Positions 16,851 through 24,561 of a stretch of DNA of 53,919 nucleotides are shown here, one piece after another (within the stretch, counting starts at the first letter, position 1; the number at the start of each line of letters is the position of its first letter). The translations under genes and the position numbers were made by a program. The DNA is from Blautia sp. Marseille-P3201T. Lineage in GTDB: Bacteria > Bacillota > Clostridia > Lachnospirales > Lachnospiraceae. The stretch spans positions 1-53,919 of the forward strand of contig NZ_LT635464.1 of assembly GCF_900120295.1 (NCBI RefSeq), given 5' to 3'. The notes beneath the pieces were generated by a model. That model was not told the DNA's origin. It saw nothing but the letters and a program-made list of their open reading frames with translations, and ran no database searches.

Positions 16851-17111
16851 ATGATTCGTTCACGAAAGATATTGGCAGATCGTATTAATAATCTGTGTAA
16901 GGAACAAGGGATAACCTATTATGCATTATCCTATAAATCTGCAGTTCCCCTTACTACGTTGCTGCACATTGTAAATGGCTCAACAAAAAATCCGGGAATA
17001 TTTACTATTCATAAACTTTGTGAGGGGTTTGACATTTCATTAAGAGACTTTTTTGATACAGAGGAATTTAGTGAAATGAGAGGAGACTTTGAAGAAGAAA
17101 CGCAGATTTAA
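16851..17111 (+). CDS. XRE-family helix-turn-helix regulator
   Basis: This 86-residue protein is an XRE-type domain (RSRKILADRINNLCKEQGIT) with the recognition region near YKSAVPLTTLLHIVNGS, ending DISLRDFFDTEEF. ATG 16851 was chosen because GGAGG (16838-16842) lies 8 bases upstream; an ATG at 16836 overlaps that site. It is a clear paralogue of the C-terminal part of the protein at 3333-3713. The next gene begins 16 bases after its stop, so the two are probably an operon. Confidence 0.8.
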   Translation: MIRSRKILADRINNLCKEQGITYYALSYKSAVPLTTLLHIVNGSTKNPGIFTIHKLCEGFDISLRDFFDTEEFSEMRGDFEEETQI

Positions 17112-17127
17112 CCAATGGAGGATAAGG

Positions 17128-17730
17128 ATGCCAGAAATAAACAAGAACAACTTTTCCAAGTTTTGCAGGACAAAGGAGGAGTGGCTGAAACAAGAGTTAA
17201 GAAAGCAAATATTAGAAGGGGAGTTTATGAGCGAGTCTAAATTCCCAATTATATATGCTTCTGATGTTATTTCCCAATGCAATTCAGAAAAAGCAGATTT
17301 AAGTATGAAGGAAAGTATAAAAGGAGTCATTCAGGGGATTTTTTGCTCTCCGGTAGCGGAAGTGAGCGTTGCAGGTATAACTGCGCTTATGGAAAAGCAT
17401 ATAAAGGAATTTGATAATTTGGAACGGCAAGAGGAGAAAACTTTAAAAGGATATGCAATAGCTGTGGATTCTTTTGCTTTCGTACGCATAGATTATCGGA
17501 TATGGGCTTACAGGCACGAGGAACGTTATGCTTTTGCAGTTGCGGGAGTAAGAGGTGTTTTGAATGTCAGGAGAACAGACTGGAATGAGTTTCTGAATGC
17601 TTATACGGAGATTTTGAGACTGGGATTTCCGGAAGATATTTCACAGGAAGAAAAACAGAAGCAAATGATAAAATACGTGGAAAAAGCACAGAGGTTATTT
17701 AAGCTTTTTAAAGGAGAGCTGGCAATATGA
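17128..17730 (+). CDS. Hypothetical protein paired with the XRE regulator
   Basis: This soluble protein of about 200 residues is one I do not recognise. It has no membrane segment or obvious catalytic motif. The middle part (VAEVSVAGITALMEKHIKEF) looks helical, and a later part contains AYRHEERYAFAVAGVRGV. ATG 17128 follows GGAGGATAAGG; an upstream in-frame ATG at 17089 lies inside the previous gene and has a poor ribosome site. Operon position after an XRE protein recalls regulator/partner pairs, including some toxin-antitoxin or phage-type modules, but nothing in the sequence proves that. Confidence 0.55.
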   Translation: MPEINKNNFSKFCRTKEEWLKQELRKQILEGEFMSESKFPIIYASDVISQCNSEKADLSMKESIKGVIQGIFCSPVAEVSVAGITALMEKHIKEFDNLERQEEKTLKGYAIAVDSFAFVRIDYRIWAYRHEERYAFAVAGVRGVLNVRRTDWNEFLNAYTEILRLGFPEDISQEEKQKQMIKYVEKAQRLFKLFKGELAI

Positions 17731-17746
17731 AATTTCTAAGCTCCCG

Positions 17747-17774
17747 TTGACGAATATTAATATAATGGTATAAT
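17747..17774 (+). promoter_or_regulatory. Sigma-A promoter of the acyltransferase/kinase fusion gene
   Basis: TTGACG (17747-17752), a 16-base spacer and TATAAT (17769-17774) give a near-consensus promoter about 60 bases before the likely ATG at 17835. Confidence 0.7.
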
Positions 17775-17834
17775 GTTACTAAATATTATTCGTGAAAGGA
17801 GAACGAGAAGCTTTTGTGCTTCACACGAAAGAGA

Positions 17835-19454
17835 ATGAAAAGTTTATTGATTTTAGGAGCAGGCGGCTTTGGTCAGATGATTCAGGAAACAGCCAGACTT
17901 TTGGGATATGCAAAGGTGGTATTTTTGGACGATGCAGCTAAATGCGACAATGTAGTAGGAAAATGCTGTGATTATCAGGCACTTTTGGGAGAGTATGATA
18001 CTGCGGTTGCAGCTCTTGGAGATAATGGCATGCGTCTTTATTGGACAGAGAAACTTATGGAAGCAGGATATAAGGTACCGGCAATTATTCATCCGTCAGC
18101 AGTAGTCAGCCCCAGCGCGCAGATTGGAAGCGGAAGCTTTATTATGCAGCGTGCAGTTGTCAACACGCATACTGTAATTGAGCATGGTGTTCTTGTAAAC
18201 AGCGGCGCTGTGGTAGACCACGACTCTCATGTTGCAAAGGGAGCTCATATTGGATTGGGCAGTGTTGTAAAAGCCAATTGTAATATTGATGTTAAGCGTA
18301 AGGTAGAAGCCGGGGAAGTTGTATTTTCCACAAGAAGGAAGATTGATGGTGTTACAAGCAGAAATCTGGAAGATGCGTTGTATGCTTTTGGATTTGGTAA
18401 CCAGTGCAGCTACGTGAAACCTTTTGGTGAAGGTCATATTAATGAAACTTATGCTGTTTATATGCCTACTGAGGCAGGAGATGAATTTGCATATATCCTT
18501 CAGAGAGTAAATAATAATGTATTTAAAGATCCTGCCGGTGTTATGGAAAACATCTTTGGAGTCACAGAATATCTTCGAAATGTAATCAGAGAAGAAGGAG
18601 GAGATCCGGATAGAGAAACTTTGTCTTGTATTAAGACAAAAGATGGTCGTACCTTCTTTGAGGACAGTGAAGAACAGCCATGGAGATGCTACAATTATAT
18701 TCCAAATTCTGTTTGTTATCAGCTGGTGGAAGAACCTGAGCAGTTCTATCAGTCAGGAAACAGCTTCGGACATTTTCTGAAACAGCTTGGTAATTATCCG
18801 GCTGCCAGTTTAAATGAAACAATTCCTGATTTTCATAATACAGTGAAACGTTTTGCAAACTTCCAGCGCGCAGTAAAGCGTGATATTAAAAACAGAGCGA
18901 TTACCTGCCGTCAAGAAATTAAATTTGCATTGGACAGAGAAGCGGATTGTGCTGTATTGGTGAAGCAGCAGGAAGAAGGAAAACTTCCTTTACGAGTAAC
19001 ACATAATGATACAAAGTTAAATAATATTTTATTTGATGCAGAGACAGGAAGAGGGCTTTGTATTATTGATTTAGATACGATTATGCCGGGATTAGCAGCG
19101 AATGATTTTGGTGATTCTATTCGTTTTGGCGCTGCAACAGCAGAAGAGGATGAAAGAAATCTGGATTTGATGCATTTTGATATTTCTTTATATGAATTGT
19201 ATGTAAAAGGGTATCTGGAAGCTACAGAGGGCGTGCTTACTCCTGAAGAAATTGAAAGTCTTCCTTGGGGAGCGCGTTTAATGACTTTAGAGTGTGGTAT
19301 GCGTTTCCTGACAGATTATCTGGAAGGAGATACTTACTTTAAGACAGCTTATCCAGAGCATAATCTGGTACGTGCCCGTACACAGTTCCGTCTGGTTGAT
19401 GAGATGGAGCAGCAATTTGAGAGAATGCAGGAAATTGTTCGTCAGTACTGCTAA
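17835..19454 (+). CDS. Fusion of a NeuD/PglD-like acyltransferase module and a NahK-like sugar kinase
   Basis: Residues 1-170 match NeuD/PglD-type sugar O-/N-acyltransferases: a Rossmann-like start (SLLILGAGGFGQMIQ), then left-handed beta-helix hexapeptides (HPSAVVSPSAQIGSGSFI, VVDHDSHVAKGAHIG). Residues 185-540 are an aminoglycoside phosphotransferase-type kinase like N-acetylhexosamine 1-kinase, with VTHNDTKLNNILFD (catalytic H390-N-D392) and IIDLDTIMPGLAANDFGD for metal binding. It may both acylate and phosphorylate amino sugars, but both substrates are inferred. The start is uncertain. AAAGGAG at 17795-17801 lies 33 bases before ATG 17835, with a small hairpin (GAAGC/GCTTC) between; TTG 17814 is the alternative. 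Confidence 0.72.
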   Translation: MKSLLILGAGGFGQMIQETARLLGYAKVVFLDDAAKCDNVVGKCCDYQALLGEYDTAVAALGDNGMRLYWTEKLMEAGYKVPAIIHPSAVVSPSAQIGSGSFIMQRAVVNTHTVIEHGVLVNSGAVVDHDSHVAKGAHIGLGSVVKANCNIDVKRKVEAGEVVFSTRRKIDGVTSRNLEDALYAFGFGNQCSYVKPFGEGHINETYAVYMPTEAGDEFAYILQRVNNNVFKDPAGVMENIFGVTEYLRNVIREEGGDPDRETLSCIKTKDGRTFFEDSEEQPWRCYNYIPNSVCYQLVEEPEQFYQSGNSFGHFLKQLGNYPAASLNETIPDFHNTVKRFANFQRAVKRDIKNRAITCRQEIKFALDREADCAVLVKQQEEGKLPLRVTHNDTKLNNILFDAETGRGLCIIDLDTIMPGLAANDFGDSIRFGAATAEEDERNLDLMHFDISLYELYVKGYLEATEGVLTPEEIESLPWGARLMTLECGMRFLTDYLEGDTYFKTAYPEHNLVRARTQFRLVDEMEQQFERMQEIVRQYC

Positions 19455-19482
19455 AATATGAATTTCAGATAGAATAGTTATA

Positions 19483-19536
19483 GGGGATGTCGCATTAAGT
19501 ACATATTTAAGGATATGTTTAAAGCGACATCCCCTT
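19483..19536 (+). repeat. Palindromic repeat/terminator-like hairpin
   Basis: GGGGATGTCGC pairs with GCGACATCCCC; the loop holds ATTAAGTACAT and GTTTAAA. The T-run after it is short. It shares its conserved blocks, inverted, with the terminator at 13836-13893. It probably ends transcription of the preceding gene. Confidence 0.65.
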
Positions 19537-19570
19537 CTGTGAATGATTATTAAGAAGGAGGAGAAATTCA

Positions 19571-20947
19571 TTGTCAGAAAATACAGATAAAATCATTTTG
19601 TTTGAGCAGACACCAATTCCAAAGGCAGTTGCAAAGCTGGCAGTACCCACAATTCTCAGTTCTCTTGTTATGGTGCTTTATAATCTGGCAGATACCTATT
19701 TTGTGGGGATGTGCAATGATCCAATTCAAAATGCGGCAGTTACTTTGGCGGCGCCGGTACTTTTGGCATTTAATGCAGTGAATAACCTTTTTGGTGTGGG
19801 AAGTTCCAGCATGATGAGCCGGGCGCTGGGGAGAAAAGATTATGAAACAGTGTATAAAAGTTCTGCGCTGGGCTTTTATTGTGCAGTCGTATCAGGAGCG
19901 TTGTTTGCGTTGGCGTGTTTTGTCTTTCATGTACCATTGCTCCATATGCTGGGAGCGAATGCGGAAACTATGGCAGCTACAGGCGAATATGTGAAATGGA
20001 CTTCCATTTATGGTGCAGTACCAGCTATTTTAAATGTGGTCATGGCATATATGGTAAGAGCAGAGGGTGCTGCTTTGCATGCAAGTATTGGGACAATGAG
20101 TGGCTGCTTTTTGAATATTATTCTGGATCCGATTTTTATACTTCCATGGGGACTGGATATGGGAGCGGAGGGGGCAGGACTTGCTACGTTTTTGTCTAAT
20201 TGTATTGCCTGTATGTATTTCTTTGTGTTGATTTATAAAAAGAGAAAAAATACATTTGTGTGTATTAATCCCAAGCGCCTTTCCGCAGACAGAAGTATTA
20301 TATATGGAATTTGTGCAGTGGGAATTCCGGCTTCAATTCAAAATCTCTTAAATGTTACGGGAATGACGATTTTGAATAATTTTACCTCTTCTTTTGGAGC
20401 AGATGCAGTTGCGGCAATGGGAATTACACAGAAAATTAATATGGTTCCAATGAATATTGCAATGGGAATATCACAGGGAATTATGCCTTTAATCAGTTAT
20501 ACATATTCCAGTGGTAATCATAAGAGAATGAAGGGGACACTGGTATTTGCATCAAGGGCAAGCTTAGGATTTATTACAATAGTGGCAGCTCTGTATTACC
20601 TGAGTTCTGCACAGCTGACAGAATTGTTTATGTCAAATGAAGTGATTGTTTCTTATGGAACGAAATTTTTGAGAGGATTTTGTCTGGGATTGCCGTTTTT
20701 ATGTATGGATTTTCTGGCGGTAGGTGTGTTTCAATCAGTGGGAATGGGGAGAGAAGCTCTTATTTTTGCTATTATGAGAAAAATCGTTTTGGAAATTCCG
20801 GCGCTGTATATTTTGAATTATCTATTCCCTTTATATGGATTGACTTATGCTCAATTTGTAGCAGAAATAGTATTGGCAGCAGCGGCGGTTGTTGTGTTGG
20901 CAAGACTGTTTAAGCGAATAGAGAAACAAAAAGTGATTGTCGGATAA
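19571..20947 (+). CDS. MATE-family multidrug/metabolite exporter
   Basis: This 458-residue protein has about twelve membrane helices. The N-terminal IPKAVAKLAVPTILSSLVMVLYNLADTYFVG is typical of NorM/DinF-like cation-coupled exporters, and the second half repeats the fold (ISQGIMPLISYTYSSGNHKRM). The start is a TTG with AAGGAGGAG at the right distance. The preceding hairpin separates it from the kinase fusion, so it is probably its own unit. A 28-base stretch near its 3' end (20899-20926) is exactly repeated at 21321-21348. Its export substrate is unknown. Confidence 0.9.
   Translation: MSENTDKIILFEQTPIPKAVAKLAVPTILSSLVMVLYNLADTYFVGMCNDPIQNAAVTLAAPVLLAFNAVNNLFGVGSSSMMSRALGRKDYETVYKSSALGFYCAVVSGALFALACFVFHVPLLHMLGANAETMAATGEYVKWTSIYGAVPAILNVVMAYMVRAEGAALHASIGTMSGCFLNIILDPIFILPWGLDMGAEGAGLATFLSNCIACMYFFVLIYKKRKNTFVCINPKRLSADRSIIYGICAVGIPASIQNLLNVTGMTILNNFTSSFGADAVAAMGITQKINMVPMNIAMGISQGIMPLISYTYSSGNHKRMKGTLVFASRASLGFITIVAALYYLSSAQLTELFMSNEVIVSYGTKFLRGFCLGLPFLCMDFLAVGVFQSVGMGREALIFAIMRKIVLEIPALYILNYLFPLYGLTYAQFVAEIVLAAAAVVVLARLFKRIEKQKVIVG
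20899..20926 (+). repeat. 28-base direct repeat, copy inside the MATE gene
   Basis: This stretch is identical over 28 bases to 21321-21348 (it begins GGCAAGACTGTTTAAGCG). It belongs to the MATE coding sequence, so it is the parental copy; the downstream copy lies in non-coding DNA. Confidence 0.9.
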
Positions 20948-21012
20948 AATAAATTAAGCTATACTGATAATGTTGCCACCCTCTATAAAGGCATAGAAAG
21001 GGGGTGTTGCTT

Positions 21013-21102
21013 GTGGAAGATATACTCATATCGTTTGTTGTTTCTGTTACGGCTGGTGTGGTTTGCCATCTCATCAGCAAATGGTTAGACGGAGACAAAT
21101 AG
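21013..21102 (+). CDS. Small hydrophobic peptide (29 residues), possible type I toxin-like peptide
   Basis: GTG 21013 follows GAAAGGGGG at 8 bases and opens a 29-codon frame. The peptide has one membrane helix (ILISFVVSVTAGVVCHLI) and ends in charged residues (SKWLDGDK). The ribosome site lies in one arm of a hairpin (ACCCTCTAT with ATAGAAAGGGGGT, about 20978-21005), and a strong terminator follows at 21169-21195. Tiny hydrophobic peptides with a masked ribosome site and a short structured mRNA are typical of type I toxins, though an antisense RNA is not proven. It could also be a small membrane regulator. Confidence 0.5.
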   Translation: MEDILISFVVSVTAGVVCHLISKWLDGDK

Positions 21103-21164
21103 CTGGCAGCTAGCCTATGGGGTTAAGCCTTCCCATTGCCAAAATTAGGAATAGAAAAAGCCGA

Positions 21165-21197
21165 AGGTCTCGCACACCTCCGGCTTTTTTGTTGCTA
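21165..21197. terminator. Terminator after the small peptide gene, possibly bidirectional
   Basis: AGCCGAAGGT pairs with ACCTCCGGCT (one mismatch) around a 7-base loop. A long T-run follows on the plus strand and an A-run precedes it, so the minus strand also ends in Ts. Confidence 0.8.
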
Positions 21198-21283
21198 ATG
21201 AAAGATAACTCTCATATCGTTTTGCCTACTGGCATTATAGCATATGCAATTTAAGAATACAATATGCAGATTTCCTGAGTTTC

Positions 21284-21348
21284 ATATTTCCGCTGTAAAA
21301 AGCAGATGTTTCAATTTGAAGGCAAGACTGTTTAAGCGAATAGAGAAA
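21284..21348 (+). other. IS scar: transposase fragment joined to a copy of the MATE gene end
   Basis: Bases 21284-21320 match the transposase segment YFRCKKQIFQFE of the IS4-like element at about 31726-31762 in 34 of 37 positions. They are joined directly to the 28-base duplicate of the MATE gene (21321-21348). No intact IS is present. This looks like debris from an insertion and imprecise excision or recombination. The rest of 20948-21456 outside the peptide gene and its hairpins shows no other gene. Confidence 0.65.
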
Positions 21349-21456
21349 AGGCTATAAATTTAGGCGGATGTGTCTTTTTCATGAGAAACTATTGTGGTAC
21401 AATGAATTTACATTGTTTAGTATAATAATTTTAAGAGAAAGAGTAAACGTCAATCA

Positions 21457-22740
21457 ATGAAAAGATCATTTGTTTATATTTTAGGGGGAATATGTCTTAT
21501 TGCTGTTCTGTTTTTGCTTCCCTCCGGTCAAAAGGAGAAAACTGAACAGAAAAGTGAGAAGGTCCGTCTGGAATTTTATAATAGGAAACGTGAAGTTTAT
21601 GCGGTTTTAGAAGAAATTATTGAGAAATTTAATGCATCTCAGGATGAGATAGAAGTGTATCAGAATATGAATACTAATGCAGATGCATCTTTGAGGATTT
21701 CGGCTGTTGAAGGTGATTTTCCGGATGTTGTAGAACTGGGTGGACTGCAGAGTGTGGAAACTTTTGAATATGTTATGGGAGGTTGTCTTCGCCCCTTGGA
21801 TAACATGGAGTGTGTCGAGCGTATTAAGGACGAATATCTGCCATATCTTCGCTATAATTCTCATATTTATCAGATGCCTCTGGCTATGAGTTTTGAAGGG
21901 ATTTATATAAACAAAGATTTGTTTTTGGAAGAGGGACTTACAATTCCGAAAACCTATGAAGAATTATGTCAGGTGTCTCGTGAAATACAGAAGCGGGGGA
22001 AAGTGCCGTTTCTTTTTGCAGATAAGGAAAGTTGGACGGTGCATCAGAACTGGGAGAGTATAGAAGGTGCGTACAGGGGGAATTTTGAAAGTTTCTGGAC
22101 GGAGGTGGCTACAGGTAAGACTTCTTTTACAGAGGATTCCACCAGCAGAGGTTCTCTGGAAAAGCTTATAGAATTACATCAGTATACCACGGAGGAGTGC
22201 AGCAATCTGAATTATGATGAGGCTATGACAAAATTTGCATCGGGAGAAAGCTTTATGTTTATGCAGGGAAGCTGGGCTTATGGGAGTATTATGGAGAGAA
22301 ATCCACAGATGAACGTGGAACTTATTCCTTTTCCTGTGGATAACGGCAGTGAGCAGCTTGTGACCATGTGGATAGACAGCAGTGTGGGGATTTCCAAAGA
22401 CTGTAAGTATCCGGAAGAGGCGGAGAGGTTTGTGGAATTTTTAATGCAGCCGGAAAATTTGCAGATTTATCTGGATGCAGAGTGTTCTCTTAGCAGTATG
22501 GAAGGGAATAGAGATCGGGCAGAGTATGCGCCTAAAGTTCATGAACTTTTACGGGAAGACAGAGCGGTCATGGACGCATCCTGGCTGCCTTTGCAGACCA
22601 GTGTTATCAGGGATAAGGATATTTTGGAGCTGATGCCGGATGCAAGTGCAAAAGAGATAGATGCATATCTGGATAAATATACGAAAAGTTTACAAAAGTA
22701 TAAGGATGTGTATCTGGAAGCAAAGGAGAGAAAACAATGA
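21457..22740 (+). CDS. Extracellular sugar-binding protein linked to a two-component system
   Basis: This 427-residue family 1 ABC-type solute-binding protein (LEFYNRKREVYAVLEEIIEKF near the start, FMFMQGSWAYGSI in the second lobe) has an N-terminal hydrophobic segment (about residues 5-22) with no lipobox cysteine. It is probably tethered by an uncleaved signal anchor or secreted. It overlaps the histidine kinase gene by 4 bases and precedes its response regulator, and a second, lipid-anchored binding protein serves the importer downstream. This one may therefore present sugar to the kinase rather than to the permease. The ribosome site is weak. Confidence 0.8.
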   Translation: MKRSFVYILGGICLIAVLFLLPSGQKEKTEQKSEKVRLEFYNRKREVYAVLEEIIEKFNASQDEIEVYQNMNTNADASLRISAVEGDFPDVVELGGLQSVETFEYVMGGCLRPLDNMECVERIKDEYLPYLRYNSHIYQMPLAMSFEGIYINKDLFLEEGLTIPKTYEELCQVSREIQKRGKVPFLFADKESWTVHQNWESIEGAYRGNFESFWTEVATGKTSFTEDSTSRGSLEKLIELHQYTTEECSNLNYDEAMTKFASGESFMFMQGSWAYGSIMERNPQMNVELIPFPVDNGSEQLVTMWIDSSVGISKDCKYPEEAERFVEFLMQPENLQIYLDAECSLSSMEGNRDRAEYAPKVHELLREDRAVMDASWLPLQTSVIRDKDILELMPDASAKEIDAYLDKYTKSLQKYKDVYLEAKERKQ

Positions 22741-24557
22741 AGAGCAGATGGCAAAAGAAGTCTTTACAACAGACTATGATGTATGGTTTCGGAGCTCTGT
22801 TTGCTGTTTCACTTTTGGCGTTTCTCTTGTTTTTTCTTCGGAGCTATCAGGAAGAACTGCAGACAGAAATTGAACACATGGAGGAATATAACGAGCAGCT
22901 TACCATAAATTTGGACAGCACTCTAAATAGTACGGAGTCTTTTCTTTATTTACATTTTTCAGATGATAAAATCCGCAATCTTCTGTGTAGTGATGACAGT
23001 GATATTGATGCGGAAAGTCAGAAAGCTACAGAAAATAACTTAGAAGAGTATCTGAAACTGCTGGTGGATATGGAGAATGATGTGTTGCGTGCTGTAATTG
23101 TAACGCAGGATGGCAGAATTTATAAAAGTGTAGAAGAAATAGAAGATGATTATATCGAGAGAATGGGTTATCTGATAAAAGATGTTCAGTGGGAAAAAGA
23201 TACACCAGGTTATTTTAGTCCTGTGCATAAGGAAACAATTAGTTTAGTAGAGCATAAAGTAGTGTCGGTTATTCATCCTGTGTGGAATATTGTAGATGAG
23301 GAACCTATAGCGACGATATATTTGGATTTGGATTTTGATAAGCTGTCAAATCAGTGGTATCGCTCTGCAAAAATGAACCAGAGCTTTGAATTTTTCATTT
23401 TAGGAGAGGGAGAGCTTTTATTTGACTCTCAAAAAGGAGAACTTTCTCAGACAGAAACTATGGAAGAACTGACACAGAAAAGTAAAATTTTGGTACAAAC
23501 GCAGGAAAAGCAAGGTTTGTTAAAGCTGCATGGGAAACAATGTGTGGCTTCAGCAGTAAAACATGAAGATACGGGATGGTATTTGGTGCAGTATCTTCCG
23601 GTATGGGGGCTGGTTTTACAGATTTTAGATAATATGTCTGTGCTGTTGGTAGTATTAATCGGAGTTGTATTGATTACTGCAGCAGGCAGTTATGCTTTGG
23701 CAAAATGGGTTAGTCACCCCGTAAAGGAACTATCTGACTTTATGGGGAATGTGGCAGATATTTCTGAGGAAGGGCAGGAGATTGCTTTTTTTCCTCGGGA
23801 ACAAGTGGAGGGAACGGAAGAAATTCAGCAGATGATTGAAAGTTATAATGCCATGGCCAAGAGGATTAATGACAATATTATTAAAGACTATATTTATAAA
23901 TTAAATCAGAAACAGGCAGAGTTGAAAATGCTGCAGTTTCAGATAAATCCCCATTTTCTTTATAATGCGCTGAATACAATCAGTTCCATAGCCCAATTGC
24001 AGGATGTGGACTATATACCGGAAATTGCTTCTGGACTATCCGATATGTTCCGGTATAACATTGACGGAAGAGAAATTGTTTCCATACGAGAAGAAATTAC
24101 GCAGACAGAAAATTATATGTGCATTCAGAAAATTCGTTTTCCGGAGCGTTTTTCTGTGGAAATTTCTATGGAGGAAGAATTATTTGACTGCAAGGTATTG
24201 AAGTTTATTTTGCAGCCTATTGTGGAAAATTCTTACAAATATGGATTTACCGAGAAAAAGAAGAAGGACATTTTGAGAATTCGAGGATACCGGGAAGCAG
24301 AGGAAACCATTATTCTTATTGTGGAGGACAATGGCGTGGGCATGGAAGAAGAAAAAGTTCAGGCTATAAACGAAGCTCTTGAAAGAGAAGCCGGATTCGA
24401 GGCAGCAGCAGGGATTGGACTTCGCAATGTAAATGCCAGAATTAAAAATTATTATGGGGAACCTTGTGGTATCTGGTTGGAAAGCTGTTTGGGAGAATAT
24501 ACCCGAGTGTATCTGCGGGTGAAGAGTATGGATGTTTCACAGGAAAAGAGAGGGTAG
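22737..24557 (+). CDS. Sensor histidine kinase, YesM/LytS-like type
   Basis: The 606-residue membrane kinase has a helix at about residues 13-33, a roughly 260-residue extracellular sensing region, a second helix at about 298-318 and a HAMP linker. The His_kinase domain has the phospho-acceptor motif INPHFLYNALNTISS (H406), and an ATPase domain with VENSYKYGF and DNGVGM boxes follows. This class usually pairs with AraC-type response regulators to control sugar uptake, and that regulator is the next gene, 4 bases downstream. The overlap with the upstream binding-protein gene suggests a three-part sensor. Confidence 0.92.
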   Translation: MKSRWQKKSLQQTMMYGFGALFAVSLLAFLLFFLRSYQEELQTEIEHMEEYNEQLTINLDSTLNSTESFLYLHFSDDKIRNLLCSDDSDIDAESQKATENNLEEYLKLLVDMENDVLRAVIVTQDGRIYKSVEEIEDDYIERMGYLIKDVQWEKDTPGYFSPVHKETISLVEHKVVSVIHPVWNIVDEEPIATIYLDLDFDKLSNQWYRSAKMNQSFEFFILGEGELLFDSQKGELSQTETMEELTQKSKILVQTQEKQGLLKLHGKQCVASAVKHEDTGWYLVQYLPVWGLVLQILDNMSVLLVVLIGVVLITAAGSYALAKWVSHPVKELSDFMGNVADISEEGQEIAFFPREQVEGTEEIQQMIESYNAMAKRINDNIIKDYIYKLNQKQAELKMLQFQINPHFLYNALNTISSIAQLQDVDYIPEIASGLSDMFRYNIDGREIVSIREEITQTENYMCIQKIRFPERFSVEISMEEELFDCKVLKFILQPIVENSYKYGFTEKKKKDILRIRGYREAEETIILIVEDNGVGMEEEKVQAINEALEREAGFEAAAGIGLRNVNARIKNYYGEPCGIWLESCLGEYTRVYLRVKSMDVSQEKRG

Positions 24558-24561
24558 AGAA

